Assembly: GCA_036785705.1 (NCBI GenBank)
Contig: JAWUZG010000332.1
Span: forward strand, 1,984,001 to 2,048,000
Direction: 5' to 3'
Origin: Acanthornis magna
Taxonomy: Eukaryota; Chordata; Aves; Passeriformes; Acanthizidae
Length of the DNA: 64,000 nucleotides
In this document: positions 1 through 13,841 of the stretch, in pieces
How positions within the stretch are numbered: the first letter of the stretch is position 1
Layout of the letters: every line of letters begins with the position of its first letter
Made by a program: the position numbers and the translations under genes
Notes under the pieces: model-generated
The model's input: only the letters and a program-made list of their open reading frames with translations
Told to the model about the DNA's origin: nothing
The model's database searches: none

Positions 1-1525
1 CTCTCTTAGCAGCTAAAATTGCGGGTTCTTGTTAAAATTAAGGTTTTAAACAGTCTTGTATTGGAGGGGGAAAAAAAGAGGATAGGAACAGATAGGAGTC
101 CTGGACTTTTGTCTAGTGGTAAGGATAGTGAAATATGTGATCACCTGTTCTGAGAGAATTGTAACTCTTTCTTTGTAACCCTCTGGCAATGAACACTGCT
201 TCTCTCTATATTGATCCTCTCCATCTTACTAACTCCATCTCCATTCTCCTAAAATCCATCAAATGTTGTGTTCAGCCTTTGGAGGGCCCCAGTGGAAGGT
301 CTGAGAAGATTTGGAGGGTAGAGGGTGTGGGGCTGGGGCTGGGCAGAGAGGGACAAGCTGTGAATTTCTCTGACCTCATCCGGTTGCTTATTTAGGGCAT
401 TCAGTTAATAAATAACTCCACCCATCACCTGTTGCTTCCCTCTGTGGCAGAAACATTTTACATTGCCTTTTATATTCATAATCAGAAAGCACACACCAGA
501 AAATTGGTGCAGCTTGTGGGGGAAAAGTCCTGCTGATGAAAAGACAGGCTTTGCTATGAGCCAAGAGAAACAGTTCCTAAGCAGGTTTGGGGGGGTGTTT
601 GCTGCATTTGAGTTTATTTTGGAGGAAATGCTTTTCCAATAACTTGAGCAAGCCCAGCTGTAAGCCTGAATTCGAGACACGAGTCTTCTGCAAACTCTGA
701 GTTAACATCCATGTAGCCAAGAGGACTGTGAAAATCTCATGCATGCCTTGGCCGGTGGCAAAATTTAGATTTGAAATAGTCCAGAGCTTTCTGAGGATTT
801 TTTTCTAGGAATGTTTTAGATAGGTGAAGTGGAATGAAAGGGAAATTTCGTGATATGTAAGTGATCTATCATTGAAAATTTAAAATAAATGTTATATAAG
901 TGTGATTCTTCGTGATTTAGTGTAGGAGGCATCTTTTGGAAGATAGCAGGAAAATCACCTTTAATTAAAACTAGGGATCTGGAATTGTTATACTTTTATG
1001 ATAGTTTTTACTGTGGGCTCCTGGCTATTGTTACTGAAGCAAATCTTCCATCATATTGGCACAAATCAGGCTAACTGTTTTTGCCTTGCAGGACATACTT
1101 TTTAATGCCTCCTGCTTGCTGGATGGTTGGTTTTAGGGTTTGGGGTTTTTTTGTTTTACTGACATCAGTATCAAGTAAAACATGTAACTTCTTTCTCATG
1201 AGTAATGAGATTTTTTTTCTGAAAATAAGTCAAAGATAAACTCTTGGCAGTGTTAGTACTCCACATATCCTAGTGTGCATACACATATACTCATGGGTGT
1301 GTATGTCTGTATTTGTATGTGTTTATGCGACATCCATACACATGATATATAACTAACTCTTAAACTTTAGGTGATTAATTTTTCCCTATTATTTGTGGCA
1401 GAGTAAAGAAAGATCCTTAAACTGGGGCCTGTCTGAGAAGGCTAACCTGCAGTAGCCTCTTGGGGAGGATAAACAGCAGAGGTTTTTTCCTTCTTAAGAG
1501 ACTAATACTCGAAACTGTTTAACAT

Positions 1526-1575
1526 TTTTAATTTTATAATTAAAAATTATAATTTTATAATTAATAATTATAATG
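1526..1575. repeat. AT-rich self-complementary block
   Basis: Overlapping copies of TTTTATAATTA and its complement (ATTATAATTT, AATTATAAT) make an almost pure A/T stretch that can fold on itself. Probably a degenerate simple repeat. Confidence 0.6.
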
Positions 1576-1978
1576 AAGCATTCATTACCCAAAAGATAGT
1601 GAAATGCATCCCATTTGAATTGTAGTGTTTATTATGCTGGCATAATGTAAGGATTTTTTTTTTAAAGTACAGCTGTGGGTGGGACTGGTGACTCTATATG
1701 CCATGTAATACACTTGTTTTGTTTTTCATGCTGTTACAGGCATTTTATCAATTTCCTTGTGTGTGCTATAGATCAAGAAGATATTAAGTCTCACACAAAA
1801 GTACAAGCCAATGACCAGGGATATTCTTGTCATTAAATTTTACAAGGTGTTAATTACAGGCAATTTTGAGGGTTGTTGCAAATTTCTGAGTTGTTGGCCA
1901 CAGAAGAAACTCATAATTTCTTGTCTCTTTCAATGGCCATTCATTTTCCAGCGTAAAGAGAGTGATGTATTTACTCTC

Positions 1979-2010
1979 ATATATATATATATGTATCTGT
2001 GTGTGTGCGC
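1979..2010. repeat. (AT)n/(GT)n microsatellite
   Basis: Seven AT units followed by GTATCTGTGTGTGTGCGC. Confidence 0.9.
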
Positions 2011-5000
2011 TATGAAAATAATATCTATAAAATAATATATATTCTATATATGCTAGCATACATATGTGATTGAGTTGATGGGTGTTTGTATGTCTGGTAC
2101 TTTTGTATCTTTTAGAATTAAGGGGAGGAATGGATGATCTTACTAATAACAGTAACATAGACTCTTTCTTTCTCTGAGGTACTGAAGGAATATGTCCTGT
2201 GTTACTCATCAGTGACTGCTTTGGGGATCTTAGGCCTTGGTCTGACTTGCATTTTCTTTTGTTGCCCTTGTACATTGTTGGATTTAGTGAATGGGGATAT
2301 AATAAATAATAGTATTACATTTAATAAATTGATGCTAGTCTCTGTAGCTGTAGCACTTAAATGCGTGGCTCAGGTATTCAATAGCTGTTCTAACTCAGAA
2401 GACAGCAGTTCTGTGTGCCACTGCTGTGAATTGTCGCGGGGTGAATTCTGCAGGCTGTGGTGAACCTCAAAACTGAAGCAGCATCGAGCCCAGTAGAAAT
2501 GTTTTGTAGGTATTGTTTGTAAAACCAAGTTACTGTGCAGGAGCAAATTCAAAGTTGTAAAAATTTCAAGTGTTGCATACTGTAAGTGCATGTTGTTTCA
2601 GTTGTATATCTGTAAAATGATGCAGTGCAAAGGGTGTTCTTCCTGCCCTATTTCTGTGCCTCACTGCTTACAGGTGATGCCAAGGTAGTGCCAGAATTGG
2701 GTCTGATGTGACCTGGGATTGTTCTGCGATTGTTTCATCTGGGTGCGAGAGAAAAGCTGTCAGCGTGTTTACATGGGACCGAGTTTAAGTTGGGAGAATT
2801 GATTTTCGTCATGTATTTATTTGTAACACACAGTTACAAACTCTGTAGTTGAGCTCCCTCTTACCTTAAAATAGCGGCATGAATGAATATTTGAAATATT
2901 TATCCAGAGTTAAGAGATTCAGACAAGTTAGAAGTTGGTTTTATGGTGTTGAGACCTGACTTCAAGCAAGGGTGAAAAAGAAACAATCTCAGATTACTGA
3001 AGTACTTTTTAATGTTCTCTGTCTCCACTGATAGCTTGAATTTTTGACAGCAAAACCATATACAGTTATATGCAGTTCATCTTCCTTGACTGATTTCTCC
3101 ATAAGCCTTCGGCTGAGTTTAGTTATGACTTATAGCTTGAGCATGGCATTTGGGAAAAACAGAAAAAGTAGTATAAATGTAAATGTGAAGAGCTACAGCT
3201 CATTCTGTTTTTGAAATTGTTGGTGTGAAAAGAACTCAACAGTGTTTTATTTAAACAAGGTCTGCTTCAACCTTGATTGACTTGCAGTAAATTGCCTGGT
3301 ACGAGAGGCAAAAGGAAGTGGATAGAAAAATGGCAATCAACACCAAATGTTTCACATATTGATTGACAAGCACCAGAGATGTGCTAGAGTAAGATAAATT
3401 GGCTAACAGAGCCCATCTTGACAGCTCCTGAGATGGGAAAATTGTTCCTGTTAATTTGCTGCTGGGACCTTGTCATTTATGGGGATATATATTTGAGTGC
3501 CTTCTAATGGTGTAAACAAACTTTGGATTCCTAAGTAGCATATTTCAGCTTCAGTTGCTTTAATTTCTCTCTGTCCATGTATTTCTGGGCTGTAGTTTTA
3601 AAGTACTTTAAGATTGAAAAGATGAGAGAAACTGTCATTATTTTAAAGATACAGTTCGTGCTGAAATACAGAATGGTACATTCAAGCTATTCTGTAGCCT
3701 GTTTGATTTTCAGTGGGGTTTTTGCTTTACCAAAAAGCACGGAACAGAGCCCATTTGTTGCAGGGGAAGAACATGGATCTTTATTCCTTCGTTCTGGCAA
3801 CTTTAACTGCAACTATAATGAAAAGATTTCTTACCTTTCTAACACATCTAGTTTTGTGCTTCCAAATGCCTTTTAATCAGGTTACAGGTTTTTTTCAAGA
3901 TTCCTTTTTCATATAGTGGCCTTTCATGTCTGCAATTTCTTTTCATTAAAAGGAAATTTTATCTTTTTAATTTCCTGTATTGGTCTCACGGAGTGCCGTT
4001 AATTATGGCAATACACAGCAATGGTAAAATAATTAATGGTCTGATAGCTGTTATGTTGCAATCTGCCACTCAGGTTTTATTTTGGCTTAATCTTTTCACA
4101 TAAAGTGAAATTTGAGATAAACCTTCTTACTTAAGAATAAACATTTTTCAGTTTTCATGTAAGCAAAGTGAGCAGATTCAGCTAAGGTGTGGCCTACAAA
4201 CAGTAGTTTATATTCTGTTTCTTTATTTGAGTCTACTTCCCAAACTCTGAAATAGAAATCACCTTTATAAAGATGGAAATATTTCAACCTTATTCGATAC
4301 TAGCAAATTTTTATTTCCTTTTTTGTAAGTGGTTTGGTAGGTTGTCCATAATCCTGTGCTCTAGGTAGGGTACTTTGTGTATTCCTTATCATCTTCAGGG
4401 AGTAGTTTGCTCTACCAGAAGACATCAGAGAGATTTTAAAGGGTTGATTCGACCTAGTTCATCATTAGTGATGGTATTTCACTTTCCCCTTAGAATTTAA
4501 ACTGCAGCATGGGTGCGGGCTGTGTTCCTAGAGCTGAGCCCAGTGCATCATCTGCACTGAATGAGCACAGCAGCCTGGGATCCCTGGCAGGAGCTAAGGC
4601 TGCTCTTGGGGGGAGCTTCTCCCTGTTCAGAAGCTTTGCAGGACTTCAGAAAACTGCAGAAACCCTGACCATGCTGAAGGCAAAAACAGAGTTTGCATTG
4701 ACTCACATGGAGGTTTCACTGTGGTTTGCTATGAAATGCTGGGGTGGTTGTTCAGTCTGGAAGGAGGACATGTTACAGGCGTGGCAACTTCTTGTAGGGG
4801 CACACGAAAGTTCAGTGTAAAACATCATAACTGTCTTAAACATTCGCAGCACCCATTAAACATTTGAGAAAAATGGATGTTTAGCTACTTGAAGTGCAGT
4901 AAGACACAGGGAAGTTAAATGCTGACGTGCTTTTGTGCTTTGGAAAATCCCACCAGTGACAGAGAGCATTGAAATGTCAAAGCTGCAGTTTGCTTGTACA

Positions 5001-7339
5001 CCCAAAACTCCTGCTAAGGGTGGTGTCAGAAATGCGAGATTGGCTGTTGGGAGAAGAAAGCAGATGAAGTAGGAAGAATGTAAATCTCAAGATAATGTTA
5101 CCTACTTTTAAGTATCAGTATCAAGAATAATGGGAGATTAATTCCCTTCGTTGTGATGCTTTTCTGGCTGCACCTCACTATGTGCCAGCACTAAAATACA
5201 AACACTTCTAGAGTGTGTCACAGCACTGGGATAGCACTAACTCAGAAGTGTGTTCACCACACATTTAGAAAGCAAATAGAAACACCATATTTTAACTGTA
5301 GGTGGAACTAAGAAAAGTAGACTTTAATAGCCTGAAGCAGAATTAGCCAGGATAGAGCACTGGCACATGATAGAGCAGATTTGGATCATATTACTTAAAT
5401 TATTTTGCCATTTATGTAATATGGGTCATGTGAAGCCTTGTTTTCATTTCTAATTTGTCCACCAGAAATTAGAGCTGCTTTTTTTAGTAGGCTGCGAAGA
5501 GTTAACACAAATCTCCTAATCATTATCCAACTCCCACCAGTTAGTACTAACTACGTACAGCTCTCACAGAGTTTGTTAAATAATTATAGGTTGGAGTTTT
5601 CTCATGTTTGTTCACGATAGTGTTATTTTTCCCACCTATTAGTGACTCCAGGCACTTGAATCGCTAAGTGTTGCGTGGTTCCTGGAAATAAATTTCTCTA
5701 ATAGACATAAAGCCAACATTCGGGGGATGTGCAGTGGAGATGGTGTGAGTGGTTGTTTAACAGTGCTTCGAATTTCACTAAAATAAGGTGAAGGTAAACA
5801 GGAGGTGCTTGGATAGCGGAAATGAGTTTGTAGCCCAGCTTAGTCTGAACTCGTGGTGTCCCTAGAATAAAGATCAAATCAAGTATTTCTAGATTGACCT
5901 GAGGGGGTAGTTTTCATAGGGTGCCTGCTAATTACCTACCCAGGGCCTAATTACAACCCCTTTGTTAGTGGAATTCCCTGACACGAATGTTTAGCTGATA
6001 AAATTGATAAACAGAATTTTCTTTCTTCCCAATTTTTAAAAGCTGCACATATTATTAAGCTACCATAAAATTCATTCACATATGGTTGTGGATCTTCCAA
6101 AAAGTTTCTTCTAAATACATTCCTAATCTTAGAATGTTATTTTTGTCCCACGAGGAACAGGCAGTTGATGAGTTGTTATAATTTAATGTTAGTTATAGTT
6201 AGTTCAGTAGAACCTTTTTTAAGGGAAGTTAAATTAATGCTGGTTGGTGTGAGTTTTGCTCCCATGGATTTGTCTCTGTTTTTCCTGGCTGAATCAGAGG
6301 TAGGGTAATATTAGAGGAGACATTTTGACTTTATGAGTGATGGGAAAAAATCATTGAAACAAATTACTGTTTCCCAACTATGTAGGTATCAAACATATGC
6401 CAAGTAATCAGCTCACTAGTGTAATAGGTTCATGAAGGAAAAGGGTTTTCTAATCTTATTCACTGATGTTTTTCCCGAGACAGCAACAGCTTTTCTAAAA
6501 TGAGACTTGTAACTTCTCATTACAGAATCTAATCTGCCCAGAAGACATTGAACAGCTGCAGAACCATAACATCTTCTAGCTGTAAATTGCTTTTATTATT
6601 TATCTTTGTTTAACTAAAAAAGAAAGGGGCATCAGATGATTTAACAAGACAAGAATTAAGTGACATTAGCTTTTGACAGCAGCAAATTATTCCTTTACAT
6701 ACTGAATTGGTTTAGATAAGTCTGAAGTCATGACTGTCTCCTTATTTTTAATATCCAAATTTCATAAAACTGATACATTTTGTAGATGGATTGCTTAGAA
6801 AAATTAATTTAACACTGGAAGTCAGAAGTGATTGATTTCCAAGTTAGTCTCATTCTCCTGCAGATATTTTAGCAATGATAATATCTTGCACTGGTACAGT
6901 GATTTCCATATTCAAAGATTACACATGCGCAGTACTGCAGAAAATATTAACCACATACTGAGGTCAAATGGTTTAAGGAAGATAACAAAGCTCAAACAAG
7001 TTTGTAGAATGGATCTGTAATAAAAAAACAGAGATCAGGACTTGCTCGTGGTTCTTCATCTGTCCCTTTTCTATTATCTACAGTTCTCAGACTGTATTCC
7101 TGGTTGTGCATTAAATGGTTTTACTTCAGAGGAGAGGGAGAAGGAACATATTCAGTATGAATATATTTCAATGGTTTGTTGTTTTGGTTTGTTTTTTGTA
7201 AAATAAATTTTAAATCTTTTCATAATGAGTTTTGACAAAACTAAGCAAGATGTAGGAAGTCGTTAATTTTGTTAAATGGGAAAAACACAAATCTATGCTA
7301 CTGATTTGCCTGCTGATTCACTGTTATATAAATCACAGG

Positions 7340-7870
7340 TGATGACTTACTGTGTCTAAATCTCTCTTTTGCCATTCTCTTTTAATTGCTTCAGAGTCGT
7401 TCTCTGTCTTTCCCTGGGATGATATGATGGTATCAGCTGCATCCTTAGTGGCTGTTACTGTCCCTTTGGATGCAGAAAAATACCTAAACTCATCCGCAGA
7501 CAGGTCTGGCCTTTCAGAAGGACCTTGTTTTCTCCTTTGACTCTTGTGAAATAGACTCTGTGAAAACCTTTTTCTTAGCTTGGCTGGTTTTGTGCCTGTT
7601 TGCTCTCAGAGATAGGAGCTTCAGAAGCCCTGGAAGTACCTTCCTTCAGTGATGACTCCCTGCCATCCAAATCCTGATTTATATCTTTATCTTTCGCTCT
7701 TTTGAAGCCTGTTTGCCTTAGAGAAAAAGTGCAGCAGTTTAGGCAAGAGAAAACACCTTGGTGCTGAAGGAAATTATCACAGATTTCGATTCCTTTCCCT
7801 GTTTCTCTTGCATTCTTCATTTCTGGGGCATTTGTTCTGCCGTGTCACTGTGAGGTGGGCTCTGCTGAGT
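7340..7870 (-). pseudogene. Protein-like minus-strand block with frameshifts, unidentified
   Basis: On the minus strand one frame is open from about 7860 to 7575 and reads ...CDNFLQHQGVFSCLNCCTFS and then LRQTGFKRAKDKDINQDLDG and SRASEAPISESKQAQ. A second frame carries on from about 7590 to 7330 with KPAKLRKRFSQSLFHKSQRR, PSERPDLSADEFRYFSASK, TATKDAADTIISSQGKTEND and AIKREWQKRDLDT, ending at GTAAGT (7346-7341). The overlap near 7560-7590 would need a frameshift. The composition (K/E/S/D-rich with a CxxC) looks protein-like, but AG-rich random sequence can do this too. I do not recognise the family. It could be a retropseudogene, a relic exon or chance. Confidence 0.22.
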
Positions 7871-7872
7871 AA

Positions 7873-7922
7873 GGGTTAATAAGTTAATAATGAGTTAATA
7901 AGAGTTAATGAGTTAATAAGAG
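7873..7922. repeat. GTTAAT tandem cluster
   Basis: Five copies of GTTAAT (7875, 7883, 7894, 7904, 7912) sit in slightly varied AGTTAATAAG units of 8-11 bp. It looks like a young, imperfect short tandem repeat. GTTAAT is also half of the HNF1 homeodomain site, but binding is only a possibility. Confidence 0.85.
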
Positions 7923-10900
7923 AGTCCCCTGCACAGCTGGCTGAGCACTGCTGTTTGCTCCTGGGGAAGGAGCCCTTGGGTGCTGTGCCTGGCCTCTCTC
8001 CGGGGAGCTGGCAGCGCAGGATGCTCAGCTCCAGGGGGAATAACTTTATTCCCTGAGCAGAGCTTTGCCTGCTGGGGCTCTGCCGGCCCCCAGTGCGTGA
8101 AAGCACAAATGCCACTTTGGCTACAAAAATCACACGTGCTCTTCCCCACCCGTGTCAGTTAACGGGAGTCTTTTTACCAAATATGAAATATTTACATTCC
8201 TTATGCCAGTTAGGACAATATATATGTAATTTATTAAATATAACTCTGCTGGAGAGTGCCCAGGCCACTGGTGAGCAGTGCTATGAATTCATATTAGGAG
8301 GAGATTTTTTTTCCTTTTATTTTCTTTTTCTTTATTATTTTGCAGAAAGCAATTTTGCTGGGGAGGAAAGGGAGAGTCTGCTGAATGTGCTGTACCTCAG
8401 GAAAGTTTCACCTTCATCAGCTGCCTACTTAATTTATAGTGCTTTGCACTGCAAAAACGTGCATCTTACGTTATCTAGCTGTTTCCTGACACGTTTAGCA
8501 GCTTTTCTCACTCTTTAAAGTGAACTTAGCAATGCTGACAATGTAGGTGCTTCAGTTTAGGCTGACTTGAAAACGCAGTGAGAATGTGTTAAGCGGAGGA
8601 GGAGGGGTGTGAGCCTGTTACAGGGTCCTGCTGTGGTCCCTGTGCTGATTCTGTCCAGCTTTCCTGACGGAAGGGAGCAAAGGAGGACGATATTGGATCC
8701 TTCTCTTATCACCTCTAGTTAATACCCACCCAATTCCATTGCTAGATAGCCTTCTGGGTATAATTTTAGTATATATGAGCAATGCAGCAACTGCAGCTAA
8801 TGATCCTGTCCATCATGTAAGTCACTAACATAATTACATGGGATTATTTTGCACAGGGTCCTATACTTTGTATTGGTGTAACATGAATATCAGCACCTTC
8901 AATCAGTAAATGTCAGAATCTTAATTGCCAATTAAGTCTTTTACACCGTGTTTCTGATGCCATCAGTTATGGAGAAACAACTCTTCTTCCTTCACCCTTT
9001 ACTTCCTTAGCTTCCTGCATTAATACCTGAATGCTGCTACATCTTCCAAAGAGCTGTTTTTTAGAAACACAGTTATCTTAAAGTTTTCGTCTTTTTGCAG
9101 TCCAGCCTGCCAAGGATTGCACAGTGAGACATTGTCTTGTGTTTATCTTTTCTGCCTGAGCCCTGGCCCTTATGACCAGAGCTGTAGAACAAAGGGGCTC
9201 TACTGATAGCAATTTATGTGACTAACTGTAATTATTACAGGTCATTGATGTTTATTGTCTGCTTGACTACCAGATAGCCTTAGAGAAGAACAGAACAGTC
9301 AGATCATAACCCCTTGATTGTGAAGATTATCAGCTGTTTGAATTTTTGAGACCTGATCTTTCTCATAAAAGCCTCTACATATGGGAAGATTTCCTGTCAT
9401 AAATGGAAGTCATCAATGAAGATATGCCACTAGGTGTATGAAATTCATGCTGAAAATGCATGGGGTTGAACTGTCTACACAGATGTTGGCTGCACATGTC
9501 TAACCTTAGAAGAGAGATTCTCCTGATGGGAAAGGCTTGAGAATTCCATTAAAGATACAATAAGTTTTGAGATCAGTATTTTTCACCCCTGGGATTCAGA
9601 TACTTTCTAATGACAGGAGTTACTGAAATGAGTAACTTAAGAGTGTGAGATGGCAGCACACAGGCTGTGATCTTCCATCCTGACCAAAATAATGGCAAAA
9701 TTGCTGTTTAAAGAGTCTGAATTCATCTTTAGACCTGTAAAAATAATGTATGTTTTCGGATATTATGCATATCTATCTAGAGGTGTGTGGGTAAATATAC
9801 TTCAGTATATAAAAATGAATATAAATATATGCATGCGCATTTTGGAATGCATATTTCCTTAATACTGCTCAAAATCGTTAAATTCCAGGGAGTTTTGTTT
9901 GTGCATGACAGGAATCAGGGAACCAACAGAGGCCAGGGTTTTACAGATGTATGGACTTCATTTATCCTCAAAACTCCATAGGTCCTTTAAAGGAGCAAGA
10001 AGAACAGAGTATGGAAAGTGTATCTCAAATATCTTTCAGTAACTGATGAGCAGCTTGCGTCTCTTCTTTGATTGTGTCTCTTGTTTATGTATATTCATGC
10101 TGGGAGTGATTGCAGGCACTCTCTTTTCCTTTGTATTTTTTTTTTTCCTTCTGGTGATGGTGTGGTCTTTCAGGCTAATAGCAGCTGAAGTATCTCTTTT
10201 CCAAATGTGTTATTGTGATTGAGATGAACAGAACTCTCCTTCCCTGTCTGGGCTTGAGACATTACCAGCTGTGAACACGGCCTGATTTCTGAATGTAGGT
10301 TCTACAGCAGATTTTAAGCCTTAAGGACTTAAAGTCTAGCAGTAATTGAGGAATGGTTTCATAAAAGTTCCTAGGCTGGTGAAGAAACATGAGACTGAAT
10401 TATAAAGGAATATAAGTGATAAGAGGGTAAAGAAAGGCTTTGCAGACTGACGTGCTGTGTGGTGTGGAAGCCCAAATCTGAATGAAGAGTTACCAAGTTT
10501 CTTCCTTCACTCTAAAAAGGAAGATAAGATAAATGACAGGAGAAAGGGGAGACAGGGGTAGGAGGAGAGGAAATTTGTTTTTTTCTTCTTGGCTGCTTGC
10601 TCTTTTTGAAAAATGCCTTACAAATGCTGTATTCAGTATCTGTACAAGTCTTTGTCATGCATGAGTCTATGCAATATCAACATGCATATGAACAGATATT
10701 GGAAAAAGAACTGATACAATTCCCTATTGAAAATGTAATATATCAGCTTTAAGTCTGGTTCCCTTTGTAGCATTTGTATGTGGCTTATGTTTCTTTGACT
10801 GTGTTACACAATTACATTATTGCCTCACTGTAAGTATCCATTACACAGCATTCTGCCCATGCACAACCAGATAAAAAACTTATTCATAGAAGCTTTAATT

Positions 10901-11497
10901 TATTACTATATGGAGACTAAACACAAATTGTAGGAACTTCTGTTGACATTCTGATTTAACTTTTGAAAACAGCAGTGTAATAGAATACTGATGTTATCAT
11001 ATGTCACAGTATATTTTATAGACTGTAGGGTATTGCAAATCCCGTTGAGAAGCAATGGAAATTCAGAATCTTTTAAAGAGCTGGGAAGATTCAAAATATG
11101 ACTGTTGAGATATCTGCGGACACGTGAATGGGTCTGACAAGGAGCTCAGGTTTACAGAACCTGCAAAGCTTAGTCTATTCTTTTAAATGGTACATTAAAC
11201 ACATTTGACCAAGATATTCATATTAGTATTAATCAAACCCTTTATTTCTCACATAGGAGTGTAGAGTAACAAATAAATTACATGTATCATGCTCTTTATA
11301 GCCTAATTGCATGCCCACACTTCTCTTTGGTACTTTCACAACCATTCTCTTGACTGTAGTTACCCCTTAGATTAATTTCTTAAGGCAAATGAGCTTAATT
11401 GTGTCTTTCTCTTCCTGTTCAGTAATTTTTCAATTCATTTCCCACCAAATTTTATAAAAGCCTCGGTGTTTTATTAGATATTCAGGGTCTGGGGGTG

Positions 11498-11516
11498 GAG
11501 AGAGAGAGAGAGAGAA
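11498..11516. repeat. (GA)n microsatellite
   Basis: About nine GA units after GGGGGTG. Confidence 0.9.
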
Positions 11517-13806
11517 GATGCTTTTTTGGAGTCCCTCAACAGTACAGGGAAAGGCTGTCGTGGGGGTTTAATGTTTAGTAGATGAAAAATCAACTTGATA
11601 GAAAGATCAAGTATGTCCCAACCACAAGAAAAGTTGTAATTAATTCTGGCTGTTTATTAGGCAATCTAAACAGAGGCTAGGTTGGCAATAGGTTCTGTGG
11701 CTCACAGACATCTGTGTTTTCCAATTAGCACGTGATTGTGGACAGATCTTCCTCAGGAGCCAACTTCCACCAAAATAATGCAACATTTTAACAGCTTCAT
11801 ACCTTCTGTTTCCACTCAGCTACAAACAGAGCTGTAATCATTAGACATTTTGCCTTTTCTTCAGGGATATGGGTTGTATTATTTCATTATGGTAACAATG
11901 TGATTCCTGACAACAGAATTCTTGAGGTTTTGGGTTTTTTCATTTCTCAATGTATTCTCCAAAAATGTACCTAAATTGCTCTGAGATACCATATGCAGTT
12001 TCCACAAAAGGAAAAAAGTCTTTTCCTTCATCTCATACCCTCACTTGTTTAACAGTTTTATAATACAGTAATACATTTCCATATGATGCATGCAGTAAAT
12101 GCAGATTTAGAATCTATAAAGCTTCTTCTTTCAACTTCACAGTGTTGAAGCAGAGCCAGAGTATGTGAAAATTAAATGCATACAGTGGGCACAAGTGTCA
12201 CGTTCCTGTCAGAGGTGTGTCAAACCTCAGCCTCTCTGCTTCTTTGAAACACATTGCAAAGAAATAATTAGAAGCTGGTTTTGCTCAATCAGTTCACTTG
12301 AATGTTTAGGATATTCATGGTAGTATTTCATGTGAATAGCATAATCATGAATATTAATAGTAATTATTCCTATCATCAATATTAGAATTATTTCCTCATA
12401 AATGCAAGTCCACAATGAAAATATTCAATGCATATTGAATTTTCTGTAGCATAAAGGATTGTAAATGGGAGTTATTTTGGAGTACTTTAAATCCATTTCT
12501 GTCATATAATAATTTGGTCATTCAGTCTTATCAATTTATCCAGTGCTAAAAATATAATAACAAATAATCATAAAAGTCACTTGCTTACGTTCTATTATTT
12601 ATTTCAAAAGTTTTTGAAGGGAAGAAAGTAATTCATGCTATTTGCTGGTACCAGGCAGTGCAAAGTTGGTAGTTTTTGGTGTCTGTGGGTGCCTTTGGTT
12701 CATTGCAACATCCCAAATATAATTTATATGTGGGAGCCAGAACTTTGAATTTTCTTGTTTGGTTTTTTTTTTTTTCTCTCCTTGTTTGGAATTTCATGTG
12801 TGATTCTGTAAGTTTAGGTAACAGTACAAACGTGAGGATAATTCATATAAAGTGAGGGGGCCTTGATTAAAAAATGAACATGTAACTAGTGAGAAAAACA
12901 GTGTGTATTTTCTCTGCTCCTGTTACTTTAAGAATGATGGAAATAAGAATACACCATTTTATGTAGTTTTGCTGTGTTTTAACATTTGTAGCAGATCTCT
13001 GCCTTACAGACTTTGGCAGAATGACAAAGGTCATATTTTCTTACATTTAAATTATTCATGAAGAACTTCTTCAATGCACTAGATAAACTTGCAATGCAAA
13101 ACACAAAAAAAAAACCCAAACCACACACCAAAACCTGTCCTCATCTATGTGCTTTTGGTGGAACAGATTAGTGTAAAATTATGGGAGTTCACAAAAGCAA
13201 AGGATACCTAAGTGTGACCATTGTTGTTGTTGATGCCACTACCTTGGGTGACCAAAACCACGTTGTTGCTGTGGGCTGAGGTATTTCCTACCCCTTACGG
13301 ATTGGGCTTCAGGGCTGGAATTAACCTGGCTGGGCAGGAAATTCTGCTCCTACAGCACCAGTGCAGGAAGCAGGGCCAGAGGAAGGACAGCAGAGCTTAG
13401 AGCTGCCAGCCCAAATCCCAGGTTGGCCCATCTCCAAGGGGAATAACTGCCTTTCAGCCCTGCTGTCCCCTGTGCTCCTTGTCACCTCTCCCAGTGGGGT
13501 CTGGGCTGATCCACAGCATTATAGGAAGAACCTTAGCGTGGAGAAAGCCCTTGCGTGGTTGTTTCATGTCTGGGGGAGATTCCCGTGCTGGAGCCATTTT
13601 CCTGGGTAAAAAAACCAAAGAACCAATCAGAGCACTACTATCATTTTAAGAAATTTCCAGATGTGATGTGATTTCAGGAATTGTGATCCAAAGGGACAGC
13701 TTAATACCAGTGGCAAGATTGAGGGGCTGTGACCGCAGTAATGGGATGTAGCCATGGGCAGGTACAGAGCAATGACTTGGCTGTTGGGGTTTTCTCATTA
13801 CATTCA

Positions 13807-13841
13807 TTGCTGACCTTTGATCCCTGTGTCCTCTTTCCCAG
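13807..13841 (+). promoter_or_regulatory. 3' splice site of exon A (branch point, pyrimidine tract, AG)
   Basis: The sequence TGCTGACC (13807 onward) fits the branch-point consensus, with its A about 29 nt before the exon. It is followed by a C/T-rich tract and CCCAG. There is no competing AG between the branch point and 13841. This fixes the start of exon A at 13842. Confidence 0.8.

Larger units (their letters stand above)
1..13841 (+). other. TENM2: TENM2 intron upstream of exon A (3' part)
   Basis: Non-coding, AT-rich sequence with no exon I can support. It holds an AT/GT microsatellite (1979-2010), an AT-rich self-complementary block (about 1526-1575), a GTTAAT tandem cluster (7873-7922), a GA repeat (11498-11516) and a minus-strand block with protein-like but frameshifted reading (about 7340-7870). 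Two GC-richer patches lie at about 7920-8100 and 13330-13600. The rest (for example 2500-7300 and 8500-13000) shows ordinary intron composition, and I see nothing specific in it. The intron ends in phase 1 at the exon A acceptor. Its 5' end is outside the window. Confidence 0.85.

Noticed and set aside
7340..7870. Assigning the minus-strand block to a UBZ-type repair protein (SLX4 or DCLRE1A like)
   Set aside because: The FSCLNC...LD stretch loosely resembles a UBZ4 finger, but the His and last Cys are absent, the spacing is wrong and the flanks do not match.
8093..8518. 141-codon plus-strand open frame
   Set aside because: Includes a translated T-rich tract (FFSFYFLFLYYF) and begins at a non-ATG codon; no homology recognised.
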